DNA of 64,000 nt from Bacillus zhangzhouensis (GCA_025809375.1 CP099514.1:2356001-2420000); one strand, 5' to 3'. Shown: positions 23,566-33,850, numbered from the stretch's first letter. A program made the numbers and translations. Notes: a model not told the origin generated them from the letters alone.

Positions 23566-25290
23566 TTAATCTTCCATTGTCGATAGGTCGCCAGCCGGTA
23601 AATTCAGCTCCCACGCCTTTAGTACACGTCTCATAATTTTTCCGCTGCGCGTTTTTGGCAGTTTGTCTTTAAACTCAATTTCTCTCGGTGCTGCATGTGC
23701 AGCGAGTCCTTTTTTCACAAAGGTACGAATCTCTTCTTTCAGCTCATCTGTCGGCTCATAACCGCTTCTGAGCGCAATGAAGGCTTTAATAATTTCACCA
23801 CGGACTGGGTCAGGTTTTCCAATGACCCCAGCCTCTGCAATGGCGGGATGCTCGACCAGTTTACTTTCCACCTCAAATGGACCGACCCGTTCTCCTGACG
23901 TCATGATCACATCATCCACACGCCCCTGGAACCAAAAGTATCCGTCTTCGTCCATATAAGCTGAATCTCCTGAAACATACCAATCTCCCGGCATAAAGTA
24001 AGATTCATATTTTTCAGGATTGTTCCAGATCGTATGCATCATAGAAGGCCAGCCTTTTTTGATCGCAAGGTTGCCCATCCGGTATGGCGGAAGTTCATTT
24101 CCAGCATTATCCACAATTGCCGCTTCTACGCCTGGAATTGGTTTTCCCATCGAGCCTGGCTTGATGTCCATACATGGATAATTACAAATCAGCTGTGCAC
24201 CGGTTTCTGTCATCCACCAAGTGTCGTGAATTCGCTTGCCAAAAACAGCATCTCCCCAGCGGATGACTTCCGGATTAAGCGGCTCCCCTACACTTAACAC
24301 ATGACGGAGTGAGCTGAGGTCATATTTTTGAATGAGGTCATCCCCTGCCCCCATTAGCATTCTAAAGGCGGTCGGGGCACTGTACCAAACGGTCACACCG
24401 AGTGATTCAATCGTTTCATACCATGTATCAGGGTTAAATCTGCCGCCCAAAATGACATTCGTTGCCCCATTTAACCATGGTGAAAAAATGCCATACACAG
24501 TGCCGGTCACCCATCCCGGGTCAGCTGTACACCAGTAGACGTCGTCTTCTTTCAGATCAAGCACCCATTTACCAGTCTGGCCTTGCTGGACCATTGCACC
24601 ATGGACATGCAGCACACCTTTTGGCGTACCTGTAGACCCTGATGTGTAATGAAGCAGGAAACCGTCTTTTTCATCCATCCATTCCATTTCAAGGTCTTTC
24701 GCCGCCTGCTCAAATGCCTCTTCGTAATGAATTGTCCGCACGCCATCGACATCTTCATTTGCACCGCCGACAATAATGACAGATTCAAGCTTCGGCAGCT
24801 CTGCAAATGGAATTCGTTCAAGCAGATCAGGAGTTGTCACAATGACCTTTGCCTCACTGTTTTCTAAACGGTCTTTGACGGCGCCTTCCATAAATGCCTC
24901 AAATAACGGACCAACGATCGCCCCAATTTTCACTGCGCCAAGCAGAAGAAAATAGAGTTCAGGTGATCTTGGCATAAAGATAAACACGCGATCTCCTTTT
25001 TGGACATGCGCCCTTTCTTTGAATAGATTTCCCGCTTTGTTTGTGTTGATTTTCATATCCTTGAACGTATACTTTTCATCCCGCTGTGAATCTTTGTAGT
25101 AAAGCGCCACCTTGTTCTGACGAGACGAGTCCGCATGTCTGTCAATCGCTTCATAGGCGGCATTTATTTTTCCTGTTTCATACCAGGAGAAGTTTTTTCT
25201 AGCTTCCTCCCATGAAAAATTTTTGTATGTCTGCTCATAATCATTTAAATGATAATCCCCTTTTACTGATGGTAGCGTTTCCAATTTCAT
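23566..25290 (-). CDS. acsA: Acetyl-CoA synthetase AcsA
   Basis: A 574-residue AMP-forming acetate-CoA ligase. The P-loop YTSGSTGTPKGVLHVH lies near residues 220-235, WWMTETGAQ near 370, the hinge SGDSAYMDEDGYFW near 440, and the lysine in PKTRSGKIMRR near 548 is the residue acetylated by AcuA in B. subtilis. ATG at 25290 follows AGGGGG; the 25311 extension reads through the cre-like site and was rejected. It is divergent from acuABC, whose products switch it off and on. The promoter and cre site are at 25306-25388. Confidence 0.97.
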   Translation of the reverse strand: MKLETLPSVKGDYHLNDYEQTYKNFSWEEARKNFSWYETGKINAAYEAIDRHADSSRQNKVALYYKDSQRDEKYTFKDMKINTNKAGNLFKERAHVQKGDRVFIFMPRSPELYFLLLGAVKIGAIVGPLFEAFMEGAVKDRLENSEAKVIVTTPDLLERIPFAELPKLESVIIVGGANEDVDGVRTIHYEEAFEQAAKDLEMEWMDEKDGFLLHYTSGSTGTPKGVLHVHGAMVQQGQTGKWVLDLKEDDVYWCTADPGWVTGTVYGIFSPWLNGATNVILGGRFNPDTWYETIESLGVTVWYSAPTAFRMLMGAGDDLIQKYDLSSLRHVLSVGEPLNPEVIRWGDAVFGKRIHDTWWMTETGAQLICNYPCMDIKPGSMGKPIPGVEAAIVDNAGNELPPYRMGNLAIKKGWPSMMHTIWNNPEKYESYFMPGDWYVSGDSAYMDEDGYFWFQGRVDDVIMTSGERVGPFEVESKLVEHPAIAEAGVIGKPDPVRGEIIKAFIALRSGYEPTDELKEEIRTFVKKGLAAHAAPREIEFKDKLPKTRSGKIMRRVLKAWELNLPAGDLSTMED

Positions 25291-25305
25291 CAAAACAGTC
25301 CCCCT

Positions 25306-25388
25306 TTGCATACGTTTACAATGACCATTATAGTATAGATGACTTTTTTTCTCAATTTTTAAAAAACTTATGATGAAACCGTTTTAAT
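25306..25388. promoter_or_regulatory. acsA/acuA control region with cre-like sites
   Basis: TTGCATACGTTTACAA (25306-25321) matches the CcpA site consensus WTGNAARCGNWWNCAW with one mismatch. It lies just downstream of a minus-strand promoter with -10 TATAAT (25332-25327) and -35 TTGAGA 17 bp upstream, so CcpA binding would block acsA. ATGAAACCGTTTTAAT (25373-25388) has two mismatches and faces acuA. CcpA control of both operons is established in B. subtilis; site use here is inferred. Confidence 0.75.
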
Positions 25389-25446
25389 TCTTACAAGATT
25401 TAAGATAAAATAGAGACGACTCACTAGAATTAGGGGCGGTGGATAC

Positions 25447-26079
25447 GTGGAGCATCCTAAAACTTATTATTCAAAAACCATTGAGCGAGAGGCAGGTTCC
25501 ATCCTGATTGAAGGACCGGTACCTGCATCAGCGCTTGCGAACTATACATTTCATGAAGGACTAACAGCATTTCGCACGCCTGAGGAACAGAAACAAGCAC
25601 TTGTTGAAATAGCAAATCTTCCAGAAGGACGTATTATCATTGCAAGAGTGAATGAGCTTGTCATAGGCTATGTCACGTATTTGTATCCTGATCCACTTGA
25701 GCGCTGGTCAGAGGGCAAAATGGACAATTTAATTGAGCTTGGCGCAATTGAGGTCACTCCTCCATTTAGAGGGTGCTCACTTGGTGAGCATTTACTTGAT
25801 GTGAGCATGATGGATGAGCAAATGGAGCATTACATCATCATTACAACTGAATATTACTGGCATTGGGATTTAAAGGGGACAAAGAAAAACGTTTGGGAGT
25901 ACCGCAAAATGATGGAGAAAATGATGAACGCAGGCGGGCTTGTCTGGTTTGCAACAGACGAGCCAGAGATCAGCTCACATCCAGCCAATTGTTTAATGGC
26001 CAGAATTGGGAAACATGTGAGTCCTGATTCGATCGAACGTTTCGATCGTCTTCGCTTCCATCAGCGCTTTATGTATTAA
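25447..26079 (+). CDS. acuA: Protein acetyltransferase AcuA
   Basis: A 210-residue GNAT-fold enzyme that acetylates the catalytic lysine of AcsA and inactivates it. The acetyl-CoA-binding region IEVTPPFRGCSLGEHLL is near residues 99-115. GTG at 25447 is the start, giving MEHPKTYY as in B. subtilis (MEHHKTYH). First gene of acuABC, divergent from its target gene acsA. Confidence 0.95.
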   Translation: MEHPKTYYSKTIEREAGSILIEGPVPASALANYTFHEGLTAFRTPEEQKQALVEIANLPEGRIIIARVNELVIGYVTYLYPDPLERWSEGKMDNLIELGAIEVTPPFRGCSLGEHLLDVSMMDEQMEHYIIITTEYYWHWDLKGTKKNVWEYRKMMEKMMNAGGLVWFATDEPEISSHPANCLMARIGKHVSPDSIERFDRLRFHQRFMY

Positions 26080-26118
26080 CGTTCAATTCGTTTTTTTGGC
26101 AAAGGGGATTGGTAAACA

Positions 26119-26760
26119 ATGATGATTGAACAAATTATGGAGCGTGATGTGATCACGCTGCGAAAAACCGATACGATTGAAGAAGCCATTCAAAAAATGA
26201 GTGCACACCACATCCGGCATATTCCGATCGTATCTGAACAAGGATCTGTTATTGGGATGGTGACAGATCGGGATATTAAAAATGCCAGTCCAAGTATTTT
26301 TGAAACAGAGAAAAGAAAGCTCTTTATTCAGCGGCCAGTAGAAGAGATCATGGTATTAGAGACGATCACTGCTCACCCGCTTGATTTCGTTGAGGAGATT
26401 TCTAGTGTCTTTTTTGAACACGAAATTGGTTGTCTTCCAGTGGTAAGACGCGGCAAGCTTGTAGGCATTATCACAAAAACAGATCTGCTTCGTACGTTTG
26501 TAAGACTGACAGGTGCAGATCAGCCTGGATCGCACTTAGAGGTTGAAGTGGAGCAGATGACGGAAGGTCTCGCAGACATTATGGCCATTTTAAAGGAGCA
26601 GCATATTCAATTGCTGAGTGTGCTTGTGTACCCGCATGCCAATGAGACGTCTAAAGTGCTCGTATTCCGACTTCAAACCATTCATGCAAATCATGTGGCG
26701 AAGCTGATCCGCGCAAAAGGCTATAAGGTACTCTGGCCTATGGAGCAGACGATCAAATGA
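26119..26760 (+). CDS. acuB: CBS-ACT domain protein AcuB
   Basis: A 213-residue protein with two CBS motifs (about residues 1-60 and 75-135; HIRHIPIVSEQGSVIGMVTD and GCLPVVRRGKLVGIITKTD) and a C-terminal ACT-like domain. It is required for normal acetoin and acetate use in B. subtilis; its biochemical role, probably nucleotide sensing in the AcsA acetylation circuit, is not settled. ATG at 26119 or 26122 is possible. Its stop overlaps the acuC start (ATGA). Confidence 0.94.
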   Translation: MMIEQIMERDVITLRKTDTIEEAIQKMSAHHIRHIPIVSEQGSVIGMVTDRDIKNASPSIFETEKRKLFIQRPVEEIMVLETITAHPLDFVEEISSVFFEHEIGCLPVVRRGKLVGIITKTDLLRTFVRLTGADQPGSHLEVEVEQMTEGLADIMAILKEQHIQLLSVLVYPHANETSKVLVFRLQTIHANHVAKLIRAKGYKVLWPMEQTIK

Positions 26761-27917
26761 AGGAAGCGACCTTTGTTTTTTCACCATCTTTTCAAACGTA
26801 CCAATTTAATCAAGATCATCCCTTCAATCAGCTTCGTGTCTACTTAACTTATGATCTTCTTCAAAAAATGAAGGCGTTAACAGAAGATGAAATCGTCGCA
26901 CCGCGTATGGCGACTCTGGAGGAATTAAAGCTCGTCCATACAGCAGATTATATCCAGGCTGTGCAGCGGGCAAGTGAAGGAAAGCTGACTACGGCTGAGG
27001 GTGAACGCTACGGTCTTGGCACGGAGGATACACCGATGTTCGCAGGCATGCATGAGGCGGCATCTCTCCTTGTTGGCGGAACATTAACAGCGGTTGATCA
27101 AGTGATGCTCGGTCATTCTCAGCATGCACTCAATCTTGGGGGCGGGCTTCACCACGGATTCAAAGGGCGTGCATCTGGCTTTTGTATTTATAATGACAGC
27201 TCTGTGGCGATTCAATATATTCAAAAGACATATGGCGCTAGAATTTTATATATTGATACGGATGCTCATCACGGCGATGGTGTCCAGTTCAGCTTCTATG
27301 ACGACCCAGAGGTATGTACGGTCTCCATTCATGAAACGGGACGCTACTTGTTCCCTGGAACCGGACAAGTACAGGAAAGAGGTCACGATAAAGGCTATGG
27401 CTATGCCTACAATATTCCGCTTGATGCCTTTACAGAAGACGAATCGTTCCTCGAAGCATACCGAACAGCAGTGACTGAAATTGCTGCTTTTTTTAAACCA
27501 GATGTGATTTTGACGCAAAACGGAGCAGATGCACACTACTATGATCCGTTAACTCATTTATCTGCCACTATGAAAATATATGAAGAAATTCCTAGACTTG
27601 CCCATAAGCTTGCGCATCAATATTGTGACGGCAAGTGGATCGCTGTTGGCGGAGGGGGATATGATATTTGGCGTGTCGTTCCAAGAGCGTGGAGCCGTAT
27701 TTGGCTTGAGATGAAAGGCATTACACCGCCAGATGAGCTTCCTCAGGACTGGATTGAGGCATGGAATAAGCAATCGCCTGTTACCCTTCCACACACGTGG
27801 AGAGACCCTGACGATTTATATCCACCGATCCCAAGAAAAGCAGAAATCACAGAAAAGAATGCTCAAACAGTAGAAAAAGCACTCATGCCTGTTAGAAGAG
27901 AAAAGAAAAAGGCATAA
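26757..27917 (+). CDS. acuC: Protein deacetylase AcuC
   Basis: A 386-residue member of the class I/II histone deacetylase family that removes acetyl groups from AcsA, so reversing AcuA. The zinc-binding and charge-relay motifs are intact: LNLGGGLHHGFKGRASGFC near residue 125 and YIDTDAHHGDGVQ near residue 165, with Asp in ADAHYYDPLTHL near 262. It overlaps acuB by 4 bases and shares its transcript; a terminator follows at once. Confidence 0.96.
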   Translation: MKEATFVFSPSFQTYQFNQDHPFNQLRVYLTYDLLQKMKALTEDEIVAPRMATLEELKLVHTADYIQAVQRASEGKLTTAEGERYGLGTEDTPMFAGMHEAASLLVGGTLTAVDQVMLGHSQHALNLGGGLHHGFKGRASGFCIYNDSSVAIQYIQKTYGARILYIDTDAHHGDGVQFSFYDDPEVCTVSIHETGRYLFPGTGQVQERGHDKGYGYAYNIPLDAFTEDESFLEAYRTAVTEIAAFFKPDVILTQNGADAHYYDPLTHLSATMKIYEEIPRLAHKLAHQYCDGKWIAVGGGGYDIWRVVPRAWSRIWLEMKGITPPDELPQDWIEAWNKQSPVTLPHTWRDPDDLYPPIPRKAEITEKNAQTVEKALMPVRREKKKA

Positions 27918-27918
27918 G

Positions 27919-27955
27919 AAAAGCAGGCATTCACTAACATGTGAGCCTGCTTTTT
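27919..27955. terminator. Bidirectional terminator acuC / ccpA
   Basis: AAAAGCAGGC / GCCTGCTTTT stem with flanking A and T runs between convergent genes. Confidence 0.88.
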
Positions 27956-27959
27956 CGTT

Positions 27960-28961
27960 TTATTTCGTTGATTGTCTTTCTTCAATTCTGTGCGGAAGCT
28001 CAACAATTTGATCGTCCACTTGTTCTTTATTCATCAGCTTTGTGAGCAGTCTCATGGCAACAGCACCAATATCATATGTCGGCTGAACAACTGTTGTCAG
28101 CTGAGGACGCACCATGAGAGAAAGTCTTGTGTTATCAAAGCCAATCACTTCTAAATCTTCAGGAATGGATACCCCTCTGTCTTGTGCTCCATGAATAACA
28201 CCTAGAGCCATTTCATCTGTAGCTGCGATAACAGCTGTTGGCTTGTCAGACTGCTCAAGCAGATGAGCAAGCGCTTCAATTCCAGAATCATAAGAGTAAT
28301 CACCTTCGGCGACGAGTGCATCGTCAAACACAATCCCTGCTTCTTCAAGCGCACGCTTATAACCTGCAAGCTTTCTCACGGAATTAATTGGTTCTGACAT
28401 TGGACCAGAAACAAACGCAATTCGTTTATGTCCTTTTTCAACGAACAGCTGAACTGAATCATAAATGGCCTGCTCATAATTGATGTTGACAGATGGTGTT
28501 TGAGCCTGCTCTTCAACAGATGCTGCAAGAACAATCGGCACAGGAGAGCGCTTAAATTCTTCCACATGCACATCTGTGATGTTTCCGCCCATAAAGACAA
28601 TTCCGTCTACTTGTTTGCCGAGCATCGTATTTAACAAATGAAGCTCTTTATCTGTATTTTGATCTGAGTTGCTCAAAATGATGTTGTATTTATACATCGT
28701 AGCGATATCTTCAATACCACGTGCTAATTCCGAATAGAAGATACTAGAAATATCAGGGATGATAACCCCGACTGTCGTTGTTTTTTTACTTGCAAGGCCT
28801 CGTGCCACTGCATTCGGACGATAGCCAAGTCGGGCAATCGCTTCAAGCACCTTTTTTCTTGTTGTAGGTTTTACGTTTGGATTACCATTTACTACGCGTG
28901 ATACCGTTGCCATACTTACATTTGCTTCTCTTGCTACATCATATATTGTAACATTATTCAC
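27960..28961 (-). CDS. ccpA: Catabolite control protein A
   Basis: A 333-residue LacI-family global regulator that binds cre sites with HPr-Ser46-P. The helix-turn-helix [20 protein letters not shown] starts at residue 4, followed by the hinge [14 protein letters not shown] and the periplasmic-binding-protein-like core. GTG at 28961 is preferred: it stands 8 bases after AAGGAG and gives MNNVTIYDV, like B. subtilis MSNITIYDV. The GTG at 28970 overlaps the ribosome site. Likely cre targets in this window include the acsA/acuA region. Confidence 0.97.
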   Translation of the reverse strand: MNNVTIYDVAREANVSMATVSRVVNGNPNVKPTTRKKVLEAIARLGYRPNAVARGLASKKTTTVGVIIPDISSIFYSELARGIEDIATMYKYNIILSNSDQNTDKELHLLNTMLGKQVDGIVFMGGNITDVHVEEFKRSPVPIVLAASVEEQAQTPSVNINYEQAIYDSVQLFVEKGHKRIAFVSGPMSEPINSVRKLAGYKRALEEAGIVFDDALVAEGDYSYDSGIEALAHLLEQSDKPTAVIAATDEMALGVIHGAQDRGVSIPEDLEVIGFDNTRLSLMVRPQLTTVVQPTYDIGAVAMRLLTKLMNKEQVDDQIVELPHRIEERQSTK

Positions 28962-29366
28962 ATAAATCACTCCTTCAAATACACTTCATATCTATAGCAT
29001 TCACCAATTGGATAGAGACATGTCAGATACGAGGAAAATAATATCCTATTTGTCATTAAAACGATGAAAAGAGACACATAATTTTTCAATCTACATCAAA
29101 ATGACATTCTTTTTGAAATTATACACGTTTTTTTATCATATGAAAACGTTCCCTTTCTTTTTATAACTAAATTAAACAAACTTTAATCAGCTTGTTACCT
29201 GTAATTTGAATCATATTTCATAAAAGATCGTCGAGAACGCCAGCTATGACAATGATCTTAGCAGATTCTATCGAATTTTAAAAATGAAAACATTGTGAAC
29301 AAGCACTTTTTGGGCTTGCAATGTGCTTTCTTCCTTTCATTCCCAAACGTCATGGTATTTTCTCCA
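28962..29366. other. Long upstream region of ccpA
   Basis: About 400 AT-rich bases hold the ccpA promoter, which I cannot place with confidence. ATGAAAACGTTCCCTT (29140-29155) resembles a cre site with two mismatches. A CATTGCAAGC / GCTTG...CAATG hairpin lies near 29290-29330. No coding signal was found. Confidence 0.45.
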
Positions 29367-29397
29367 TAAAAAAACCGCCGGGCAGTCATCCGGCGGC
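29367..29397 (-). terminator. Terminator of aroA
   Basis: CCGCCGG / CCGGCGG stem (29375-29396) followed on the minus strand by eight T residues. Confidence 0.9.
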
Positions 29398-29412
29398 TAT
29401 TTCTATTTATGA

Positions 29413-30489
29413 TTACGCGTGAATGTTGACAAGTGGTCTTAACGCATCTAACCATTTTTCGAATTGTGGAATGTCCATTTGCTGTGCTGAATCAGACAGA
29501 GCAACAGATGGATCTGGATGTACTTCTGCCATGACACCGTCTGCTCCAATCGCAAGAGCTGCTTTTGCTGTTGGAAGGAGAAGATCTCTACGTCCAGTTG
29601 AATGTGTCACATCAACGAAGACTGGTAAATGTGTCTCTTGTTTCAAGATTGGCACTGCCGAGATATCCAGTGTATTTCTTGTCGCTGTTTCGTATGTGCG
29701 GATACCGCGCTCGCAAAGGATGATTTGATCATTTCCTTGGGCGATGATGTATTCAGCTGCATTGATGAATTCTGAAATGGTCGCTGCAAGACCGCGTTTT
29801 AAAAGAACTGGTTTCTTCACGGAACCGGCTTCTTTTAACAGCTCGAAGTTTTGCATGTTACGTGCACCAATTTGGATGACATCAATATGCTCAATCGCTT
29901 CTTCAATATGAGCAGGATTGACAATTTCACTAATGACAGCAAGACCGTATTCATCCGCTACACGCTTTAGAATTTTTAGACCGTCTACACCAAGTCCTTG
30001 AAAGTCGTATGGACTTGTGCGAGGTTTAAATGCGCCGCCGCGAAGTAGTTTTAGACCCTGCTGTTTCGCTGCTGCCGCTACTTCTGCGACTTGTTCGTAG
30101 CTTTCAACGGCACATGGTCCGACGATGAAGCGCTGCTTCCCATCACCGATCGCTTCCCCATTGATGTTCACGATTGTGTTTTCTGGTTTTTTCTTACGAG
30201 AAACAAGAAGTGCTTTGCTGTGGTCATCTTCTTGAAGCTCTAGACCCGCTTTGAAAATCTCTTTGAAAATATGCTGAATCGTTGAGTTTTCAAATGGCCC
30301 ATCATTTTCTTCAAGAATTTGGTTCAGCATTGTGCGCTCTCTGACAGGATCATAACGGTTGACACCTTGCGCTTCTTTCGCTTTTCCAATTTCTTTTACA
30401 ATGTTTCCTCTTTCATTGATCAGTTTTAAGATTTGAAGATTTAGTTCATCTGCTTGCTGCCTCAATTTTTCTAGTTCATTGTTGCTCAT
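29413..30489 (-). CDS. aroA: Chorismate mutase-DAHP synthase fusion AroA
   Basis: A 358-residue bifunctional enzyme. The N-terminal AroQ chorismate mutase domain (about residues 1-90, [20 protein letters not shown]) is fused to a type I-beta 3-deoxy-D-arabino-heptulosonate 7-phosphate synthase with [13 protein letters not shown] near 110, [15 protein letters not shown] near 140 and [12 protein letters not shown] near 325. It makes the first shikimate-pathway product, and the mutase domain senses chorismate/prephenate for feedback. ATG at 30489 fits AAAGG spacing and the B. subtilis start MSNTELE. Promoter at 30637-30664. Confidence 0.97.
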   Translation of the reverse strand: MSNNELEKLRQQADELNLQILKLINERGNIVKEIGKAKEAQGVNRYDPVRERTMLNQILEENDGPFENSTIQHIFKEIFKAGLELQEDDHSKALLVSRKKKPENTIVNINGEAIGDGKQRFIVGPCAVESYEQVAEVAAAAKQQGLKLLRGGAFKPRTSPYDFQGLGVDGLKILKRVADEYGLAVISEIVNPAHIEEAIEHIDVIQIGARNMQNFELLKEAGSVKKPVLLKRGLAATISEFINAAEYIIAQGNDQIILCERGIRTYETATRNTLDISAVPILKQETHLPVFVDVTHSTGRRDLLLPTAKAALAIGADGVMAEVHPDPSVALSDSAQQMDIPQFEKWLDALRPLVNIHA

Positions 30490-30636
30490 TTTTGTCATCC
30501 TTTCCTCTGCCTGCTCTCGCTTTTTATTTTTTCATTCTTTCATGATAGGGTTTATTATAAACAAAGATTTCGGAATTGTCACGGAAATTTTCTTTATTAC
30601 CCAAACGCTTTTAAGTGATAAAGCATTGTATGTAAG

Positions 30637-30664
30637 ATTATAGCATACTTTTCGTTCAAGTAAA
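30637..30664 (-). promoter_or_regulatory. aroA promoter
   Basis: Minus strand TTTACT (30664-30659), 16 bp, TATAAT (30642-30637), about 150 bases upstream of the start codon. Confidence 0.65.
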
Positions 30665-30674
30665 CCTTTTTTTA

Positions 30675-30702
30675 TAAAAAAACGTCAGCCTCTGCTGACG
30701 TT
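30675..30702 (-). terminator. Terminator of ytxGHJ operon
   Basis: AACGTCAGC / GCTGACGTT stem with a 4-base loop and minus-strand T run, just after ytxJ. Confidence 0.88.
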
Positions 30703-30706
30703 TCTT

Positions 30707-31030
30707 TTAAAGATTATGTTCAAGCGCTTCTTTTGTAATGCTTGAGTGAGATGCATGCCATTTTACTTTTCCACCACTAAAGATAAGTGCCTGCGGACTT
30801 TCATGCTTTACTCCAGACTTTTCCGTCACATAGGATGAAAGCTCTCTCGTGTTTTGAATTTGTAAGAAATACGCAGGTATGTCTTCATGTGCAGACGCAA
30901 ATGCTTCAAACTCTTGAAAAGCCGCTTGGCTGATCGGACATGTCAAACTGTGCTTAAAAAAGACAAAGGTCCCATCTTGATTCGTTAGTTGATCAAACTG
31001 TTCTTCTGTTTCAATGAGTTGTTTTGACAT
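30707..31030 (-). CDS. ytxJ: Monothiol bacilliredoxin YtxJ (BrxC)
   Basis: A 107-residue thioredoxin-fold protein of the BrxC family that acts in bacillithiol redox chemistry. The single active-site cysteine is in HSLTCPISQAAF near residue 30; a TCPI motif replaces the CxxC of thioredoxin. ATG at 31030 follows GAAGGAG, giving MSKQLIETEEQ like B. subtilis. Last gene of the ytxGHJ general-stress operon. Confidence 0.93.
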   Translation of the reverse strand: MSKQLIETEEQFDQLTNQDGTFVFFKHSLTCPISQAAFQEFEAFASAHEDIPAYFLQIQNTRELSSYVTEKSGVKHESPQALIFSGGKVKWHASHSSITKEALEHNL

Positions 31031-31063
31031 GATGTTCTCCTTCTTCACTTCGAGCAGTGGTAG

Positions 31064-31534
31064 TTAGCTTTTAGTCGATTGTTTTACTTTTTCTGTGACA
31101 TCTTTGATGCCGTCTTCAATTTCTGATTTCGCTTCTTGTGCTCGTACTTTTGCTTCGTCTGCTACATCTGATGCTTCGCTAGCCAAATCTGCTGCCGCAT
31201 CTTCTGCTTCACTTTTCACTTTAGTAGCTTTTCCACCCGCACGCTCTTTTATGTCTTTCACTTTGTCTAAAATCTGGTTTGACTGCTCTGCTACAAGCTG
31301 AGACAATTCAGACGTTTTATCTTTCGCAATCGTCACATATTCAGTGCCTCTTTCTTTTGCATCTGTTGTGAACCGATCTGTTTTTTCTTTTAACGCATTC
31401 GCTTGGGTGTTCAAATCATCGCGAAGCTCTTTCCCTGACTTCGGTGCTAAAAATAATGCTGTTGTTGCACCAACAATTCCACCAATAAGTGTTCCGATCA
31501 AAAAGTCTTTGCTATTGATTCCGTCTTTGCTCAT
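31064..31534 (-). CDS. ytxH: General stress protein YtxH
   Basis: A 156-residue protein with one glycine-rich membrane helix near the N-terminus (FLIGTLIGGIVGATTALFLA), the conserved PKSGKELRDDLN, and a long Ala/Lys/Glu-rich amphipathic tail resembling LEA/apolipoprotein repeats. Middle gene of the operon; its ribosome site AGGAGGAAT is clear. The precise function is unknown, but the tail suggests membrane or protein protection under stress. Confidence 0.92.
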   Translation of the reverse strand: MSKDGINSKDFLIGTLIGGIVGATTALFLAPKSGKELRDDLNTQANALKEKTDRFTTDAKERGTEYVTIAKDKTSELSQLVAEQSNQILDKVKDIKERAGGKATKVKSEAEDAAADLASEASDVADEAKVRAQEAKSEIEDGIKDVTEKVKQSTKS

Positions 31535-31560
31535 GATTATTCCTCCTATGCAAATATGGT

Positions 31561-31980
31561 TTATTTTTGGTGCTTACGCTGTTTCCATTTTTTATAAATT
31601 TCAAGTGCTGCGTTACTCCAGCTTACCACATCCGTCACTTTTTCTTGATTTCTTTCAACGGATGAAGAAACCGCACCAGCTGCCTGCTTTATGCTTGTAT
31701 TAAATTGGTTGATTGAGCCGCCAATTCCTTGCACCGCATCCACAACTGTGCCTAGTTTTGCTGATTTGTCTTGAATATCTTCAGCAAGCTGATTCGTCTT
31801 ATGTAGCAACTGTGCTGTCTCTGTGGTGATGCCTTGCATCTGACCTTCAAGACCTTCTAAAGTTGATGCAACATTCTTTAATGTCAGCTGTAAGGATTTT
31901 AATGTTTTGGACAAATAGATAACAAGAATGAGAAAAGCAATTGCGATCAGTGCAACGCTTAGATATAGAATAATAATCAT
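31561..31980 (-). CDS. ytxG: General stress protein YtxG (DUF948)
   Basis: A 139-residue protein with an N-terminal membrane helix (residues 2-24) and a cytoplasmic or surface helical tail, DUF948 family. AAAGGAGGTATCAG precedes the ATG. First gene of ytxGHJ; a sigma-B-type promoter lies 36 bases upstream. B. subtilis ytxGHJ is induced by heat, salt and stationary phase. Molecular role unknown. Confidence 0.92.
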   Translation of the reverse strand: MIIILYLSVALIAIAFLILVIYLSKTLKSLQLTLKNVASTLEGLEGQMQGITTETAQLLHKTNQLAEDIQDKSAKLGTVVDAVQGIGGSINQFNTSIKQAAGAVSSSVERNQEKVTDVVSWSNAALEIYKKWKQRKHQK

Positions 31981-32015
31981 CTGATACCTCCTTTGCTGCG
32001 GGCATATTCAATTGA

Positions 32016-32041
32016 TTACCCTCTCGTTGTATCATTCAAAC
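32016..32041 (-). promoter_or_regulatory. Sigma-B promoter of ytxGHJ
   Basis: Minus strand GTTTGA (32041-32036), 14 bp, GGGTAA (32021-32016) fits the sigma-B pattern GTTTAA-N12-14-GGGWAW upstream of a known stress operon. Confidence 0.8.
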
Positions 32042-32162
32042 ATCGCCTAGAATGACCAATTGAATAATAATTCTACACTTATTCGCTAATTCCTGTCCAC
32101 AGCGAACGAAAAAAAGCGGCACATGTTGACACATTTAGCCCTTTTGTCACATTTTATTCAAA

Positions 32163-32193
32163 ATAAAAAAAGTGCCGTTCAACATGGCACTTT
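32163..32193 (-). terminator. Terminator of murC
   Basis: AAAGTGCC / GGCACTTT stem (32166-32193) with seven T residues on the minus strand, downstream of repeat copy 3. Confidence 0.85.
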
Positions 32194-32201
32194 AGATGAT
32201 G

Positions 32202-32247
32202 GACAAAAGGCTAAAATGTTCTTTTTAGCCTTTTGTCTTCTTTTCAG
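32202..32247 (+). repeat. Intergenic stem-loop repeat, copy 3 (short form)
   Basis: Domain 1 only: a perfect 15-bp stem GACAAAAGGCTAAAA / TTTTAGCCTTTTGTC (32202-32216, 32223-32237) with a 6-base loop, followed by TTCTTTTCAGC, identical to copies 1 and 2. Relative to copy 1, GGGC/GCCC has become AGGC/GCCT on both arms, a compensatory change. It sits between the murC stop and the murC terminator, in the opposite orientation to the gene. Confidence 0.75.
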
Positions 32248-32250
32248 CAT

Positions 32251-33549
32251 TTATACAGCGACTTTTTCATAAGCACGCAAATATTTTTGAATGTCTCCTG
32301 CTCCCATAAAGATCAGAATCGCATCTTCGTGCGCTTTCAGCACAGATGTATCTTCTTCCTCAATCAATTGGGCCTGTGGGATTTTTTCTTGTAAATCTTC
32401 AATGCTCAGCTTCCCAATGTTTTCACGGGCTGAACCGAAAATATCACAAAGATAGATATAATCGGCTTTCTTTAGACTGTCAGCAAATTCACTTAAGAAT
32501 TGCTGTGTACGTGTAAACGTATGCGGCTGGAAGACAGCCACAATATCACGGTCCGGATATTTTTGGCGAGCTGCTTCAATCGTGACTTCAATTTCAGTTG
32601 GGTGATGTGCATAATCGTCAATTAAGACCTGCTCACCGACCACTTTTTCATTAAAGCGTCGTTTCACACCGCCAAATGTCCTTAATGCCCCTTTGATAAG
32701 CTCTACATCAATGGACTCATAGTGACATAATGCAATGACAGCTAACGAGTTGAGGACATTATGATTTCCGTAGGCAGGAATGTAGAATGTATCATAAAAC
32801 GTATTGCGTACAAATACATCAAATGTAGTGCCTTCCGTATTTTTCACAACATTGCGAGCTTGGAAATCATTTTCTTCGTTGAAACCGTAGTACACAACAG
32901 GTACCTTCGCTTGAATCTTTGGCAGATGCTCATCATCACCACAAGCAATAATCGCTTTTTTCACTTGAAGCGCCATGTTTTGAAACGCATCAAACACGTC
33001 ATCAATATCCGAGAAATAATCCGGGTGATCAAAATCAATATTGGTCATGATCGCATAATCTGGGTGGTAGCTGAGGAAGTGTCTTCGGTATTCGCATGCC
33101 TCAAACACAAAATACTCGCTGTTTTCTTTCCCCATTCCAGATCCATCACCGATTAAGTACGAAGTGGGTTTTGCTGCCTGCATGACGTGAGCAAGCAGTC
33201 CTGTTGTCGATGTTTTGCCATGAGCACCAGTAATCGCAACGTTTGTGAATGAATTCATGTATTCCCCAAGGAATTTATGGTAGCGAATGACAGGAATTCC
33301 TTCAGAAAGGGCACGTTCAATCTCAGGGTGTGTATCAGGAAATGCATTTCCTGCAATGACCGTCATCCCTGGCTGAATATTATCTGGGTCAAATGGAAGG
33401 ATTTTAATATTTCGTTCTTCTAATGCTTTTTGTGTAAAGATATGTTTTTCGATATCCGATCCTTGGACAGTATACCCAGTATCATGAAGAATTTGGGCCA
33501 GTGGACTCATACCTGTCCCTTTTATTCCAACAAAATGATAAACAGTCAT
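32251..33549 (-). CDS. murC: UDP-N-acetylmuramate-L-alanine ligase
   Basis: A 432-residue Mur ligase that adds the first alanine of the peptidoglycan stem peptide in the cytoplasm. The UDP-binding start [15 protein letters not shown], the ATP loop [12 protein letters not shown] near residue 105 and [10 protein letters not shown] near residue 305 are present. Like other bacilli it lies outside the dcw cluster. It ends in an unusual 3' region with repeat copy 3 between the stop codon and the terminator. Confidence 0.97.
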   Translation of the reverse strand: MTVYHFVGIKGTGMSPLAQILHDTGYTVQGSDIEKHIFTQKALEERNIKILPFDPDNIQPGMTVIAGNAFPDTHPEIERALSEGIPVIRYHKFLGEYMNSFTNVAITGAHGKTSTTGLLAHVMQAAKPTSYLIGDGSGMGKENSEYFVFEACEYRRHFLSYHPDYAIMTNIDFDHPDYFSDIDDVFDAFQNMALQVKKAIIACGDDEHLPKIQAKVPVVYYGFNEENDFQARNVVKNTEGTTFDVFVRNTFYDTFYIPAYGNHNVLNSLAVIALCHYESIDVELIKGALRTFGGVKRRFNEKVVGEQVLIDDYAHHPTEIEVTIEAARQKYPDRDIVAVFQPHTFTRTQQFLSEFADSLKKADYIYLCDIFGSARENIGKLSIEDLQEKIPQAQLIEEEDTSVLKAHEDAILIFMGAGDIQKYLRAYEKVAV

Positions 33550-33850
33550 AATTGTACCTCCAACAAACGTCTATCTGACTTACAGTATATGACGCTCATT
33601 TCAATTTGCAACTTGTGATTTTTGCCTCTGGCTGATCACAGATCGCAGCTCTAAATAAAGATTTTTCCGATCTTCCTATTCTAATCAATATTAACTATGA
33701 TTAGTATCCGACAACTTTCCCATTTCTAACACCTGCTTCCGCTTATTTTACATAAAAAAGCGTTCTGGCAGACATGCGAAAAGCGTCCAATGACAAAATT
33801 GCACCTATGTGCTATCATACCATGTTTATAAAAAAAATGAAGTGGTTTGT

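Noticed and set aside
28970-28970. Longer ccpA start (GTG at 28970)
   Set aside because: This GTG overlaps the AAGGAG ribosome site; GTG at 28961 has proper spacing and matches the B. subtilis N-terminus.
29140-29155. cre-like site upstream of ccpA
   Set aside because: Two mismatches to the consensus and far from the start codon; not listed as a separate regulatory feature, only mentioned in the gap entry.
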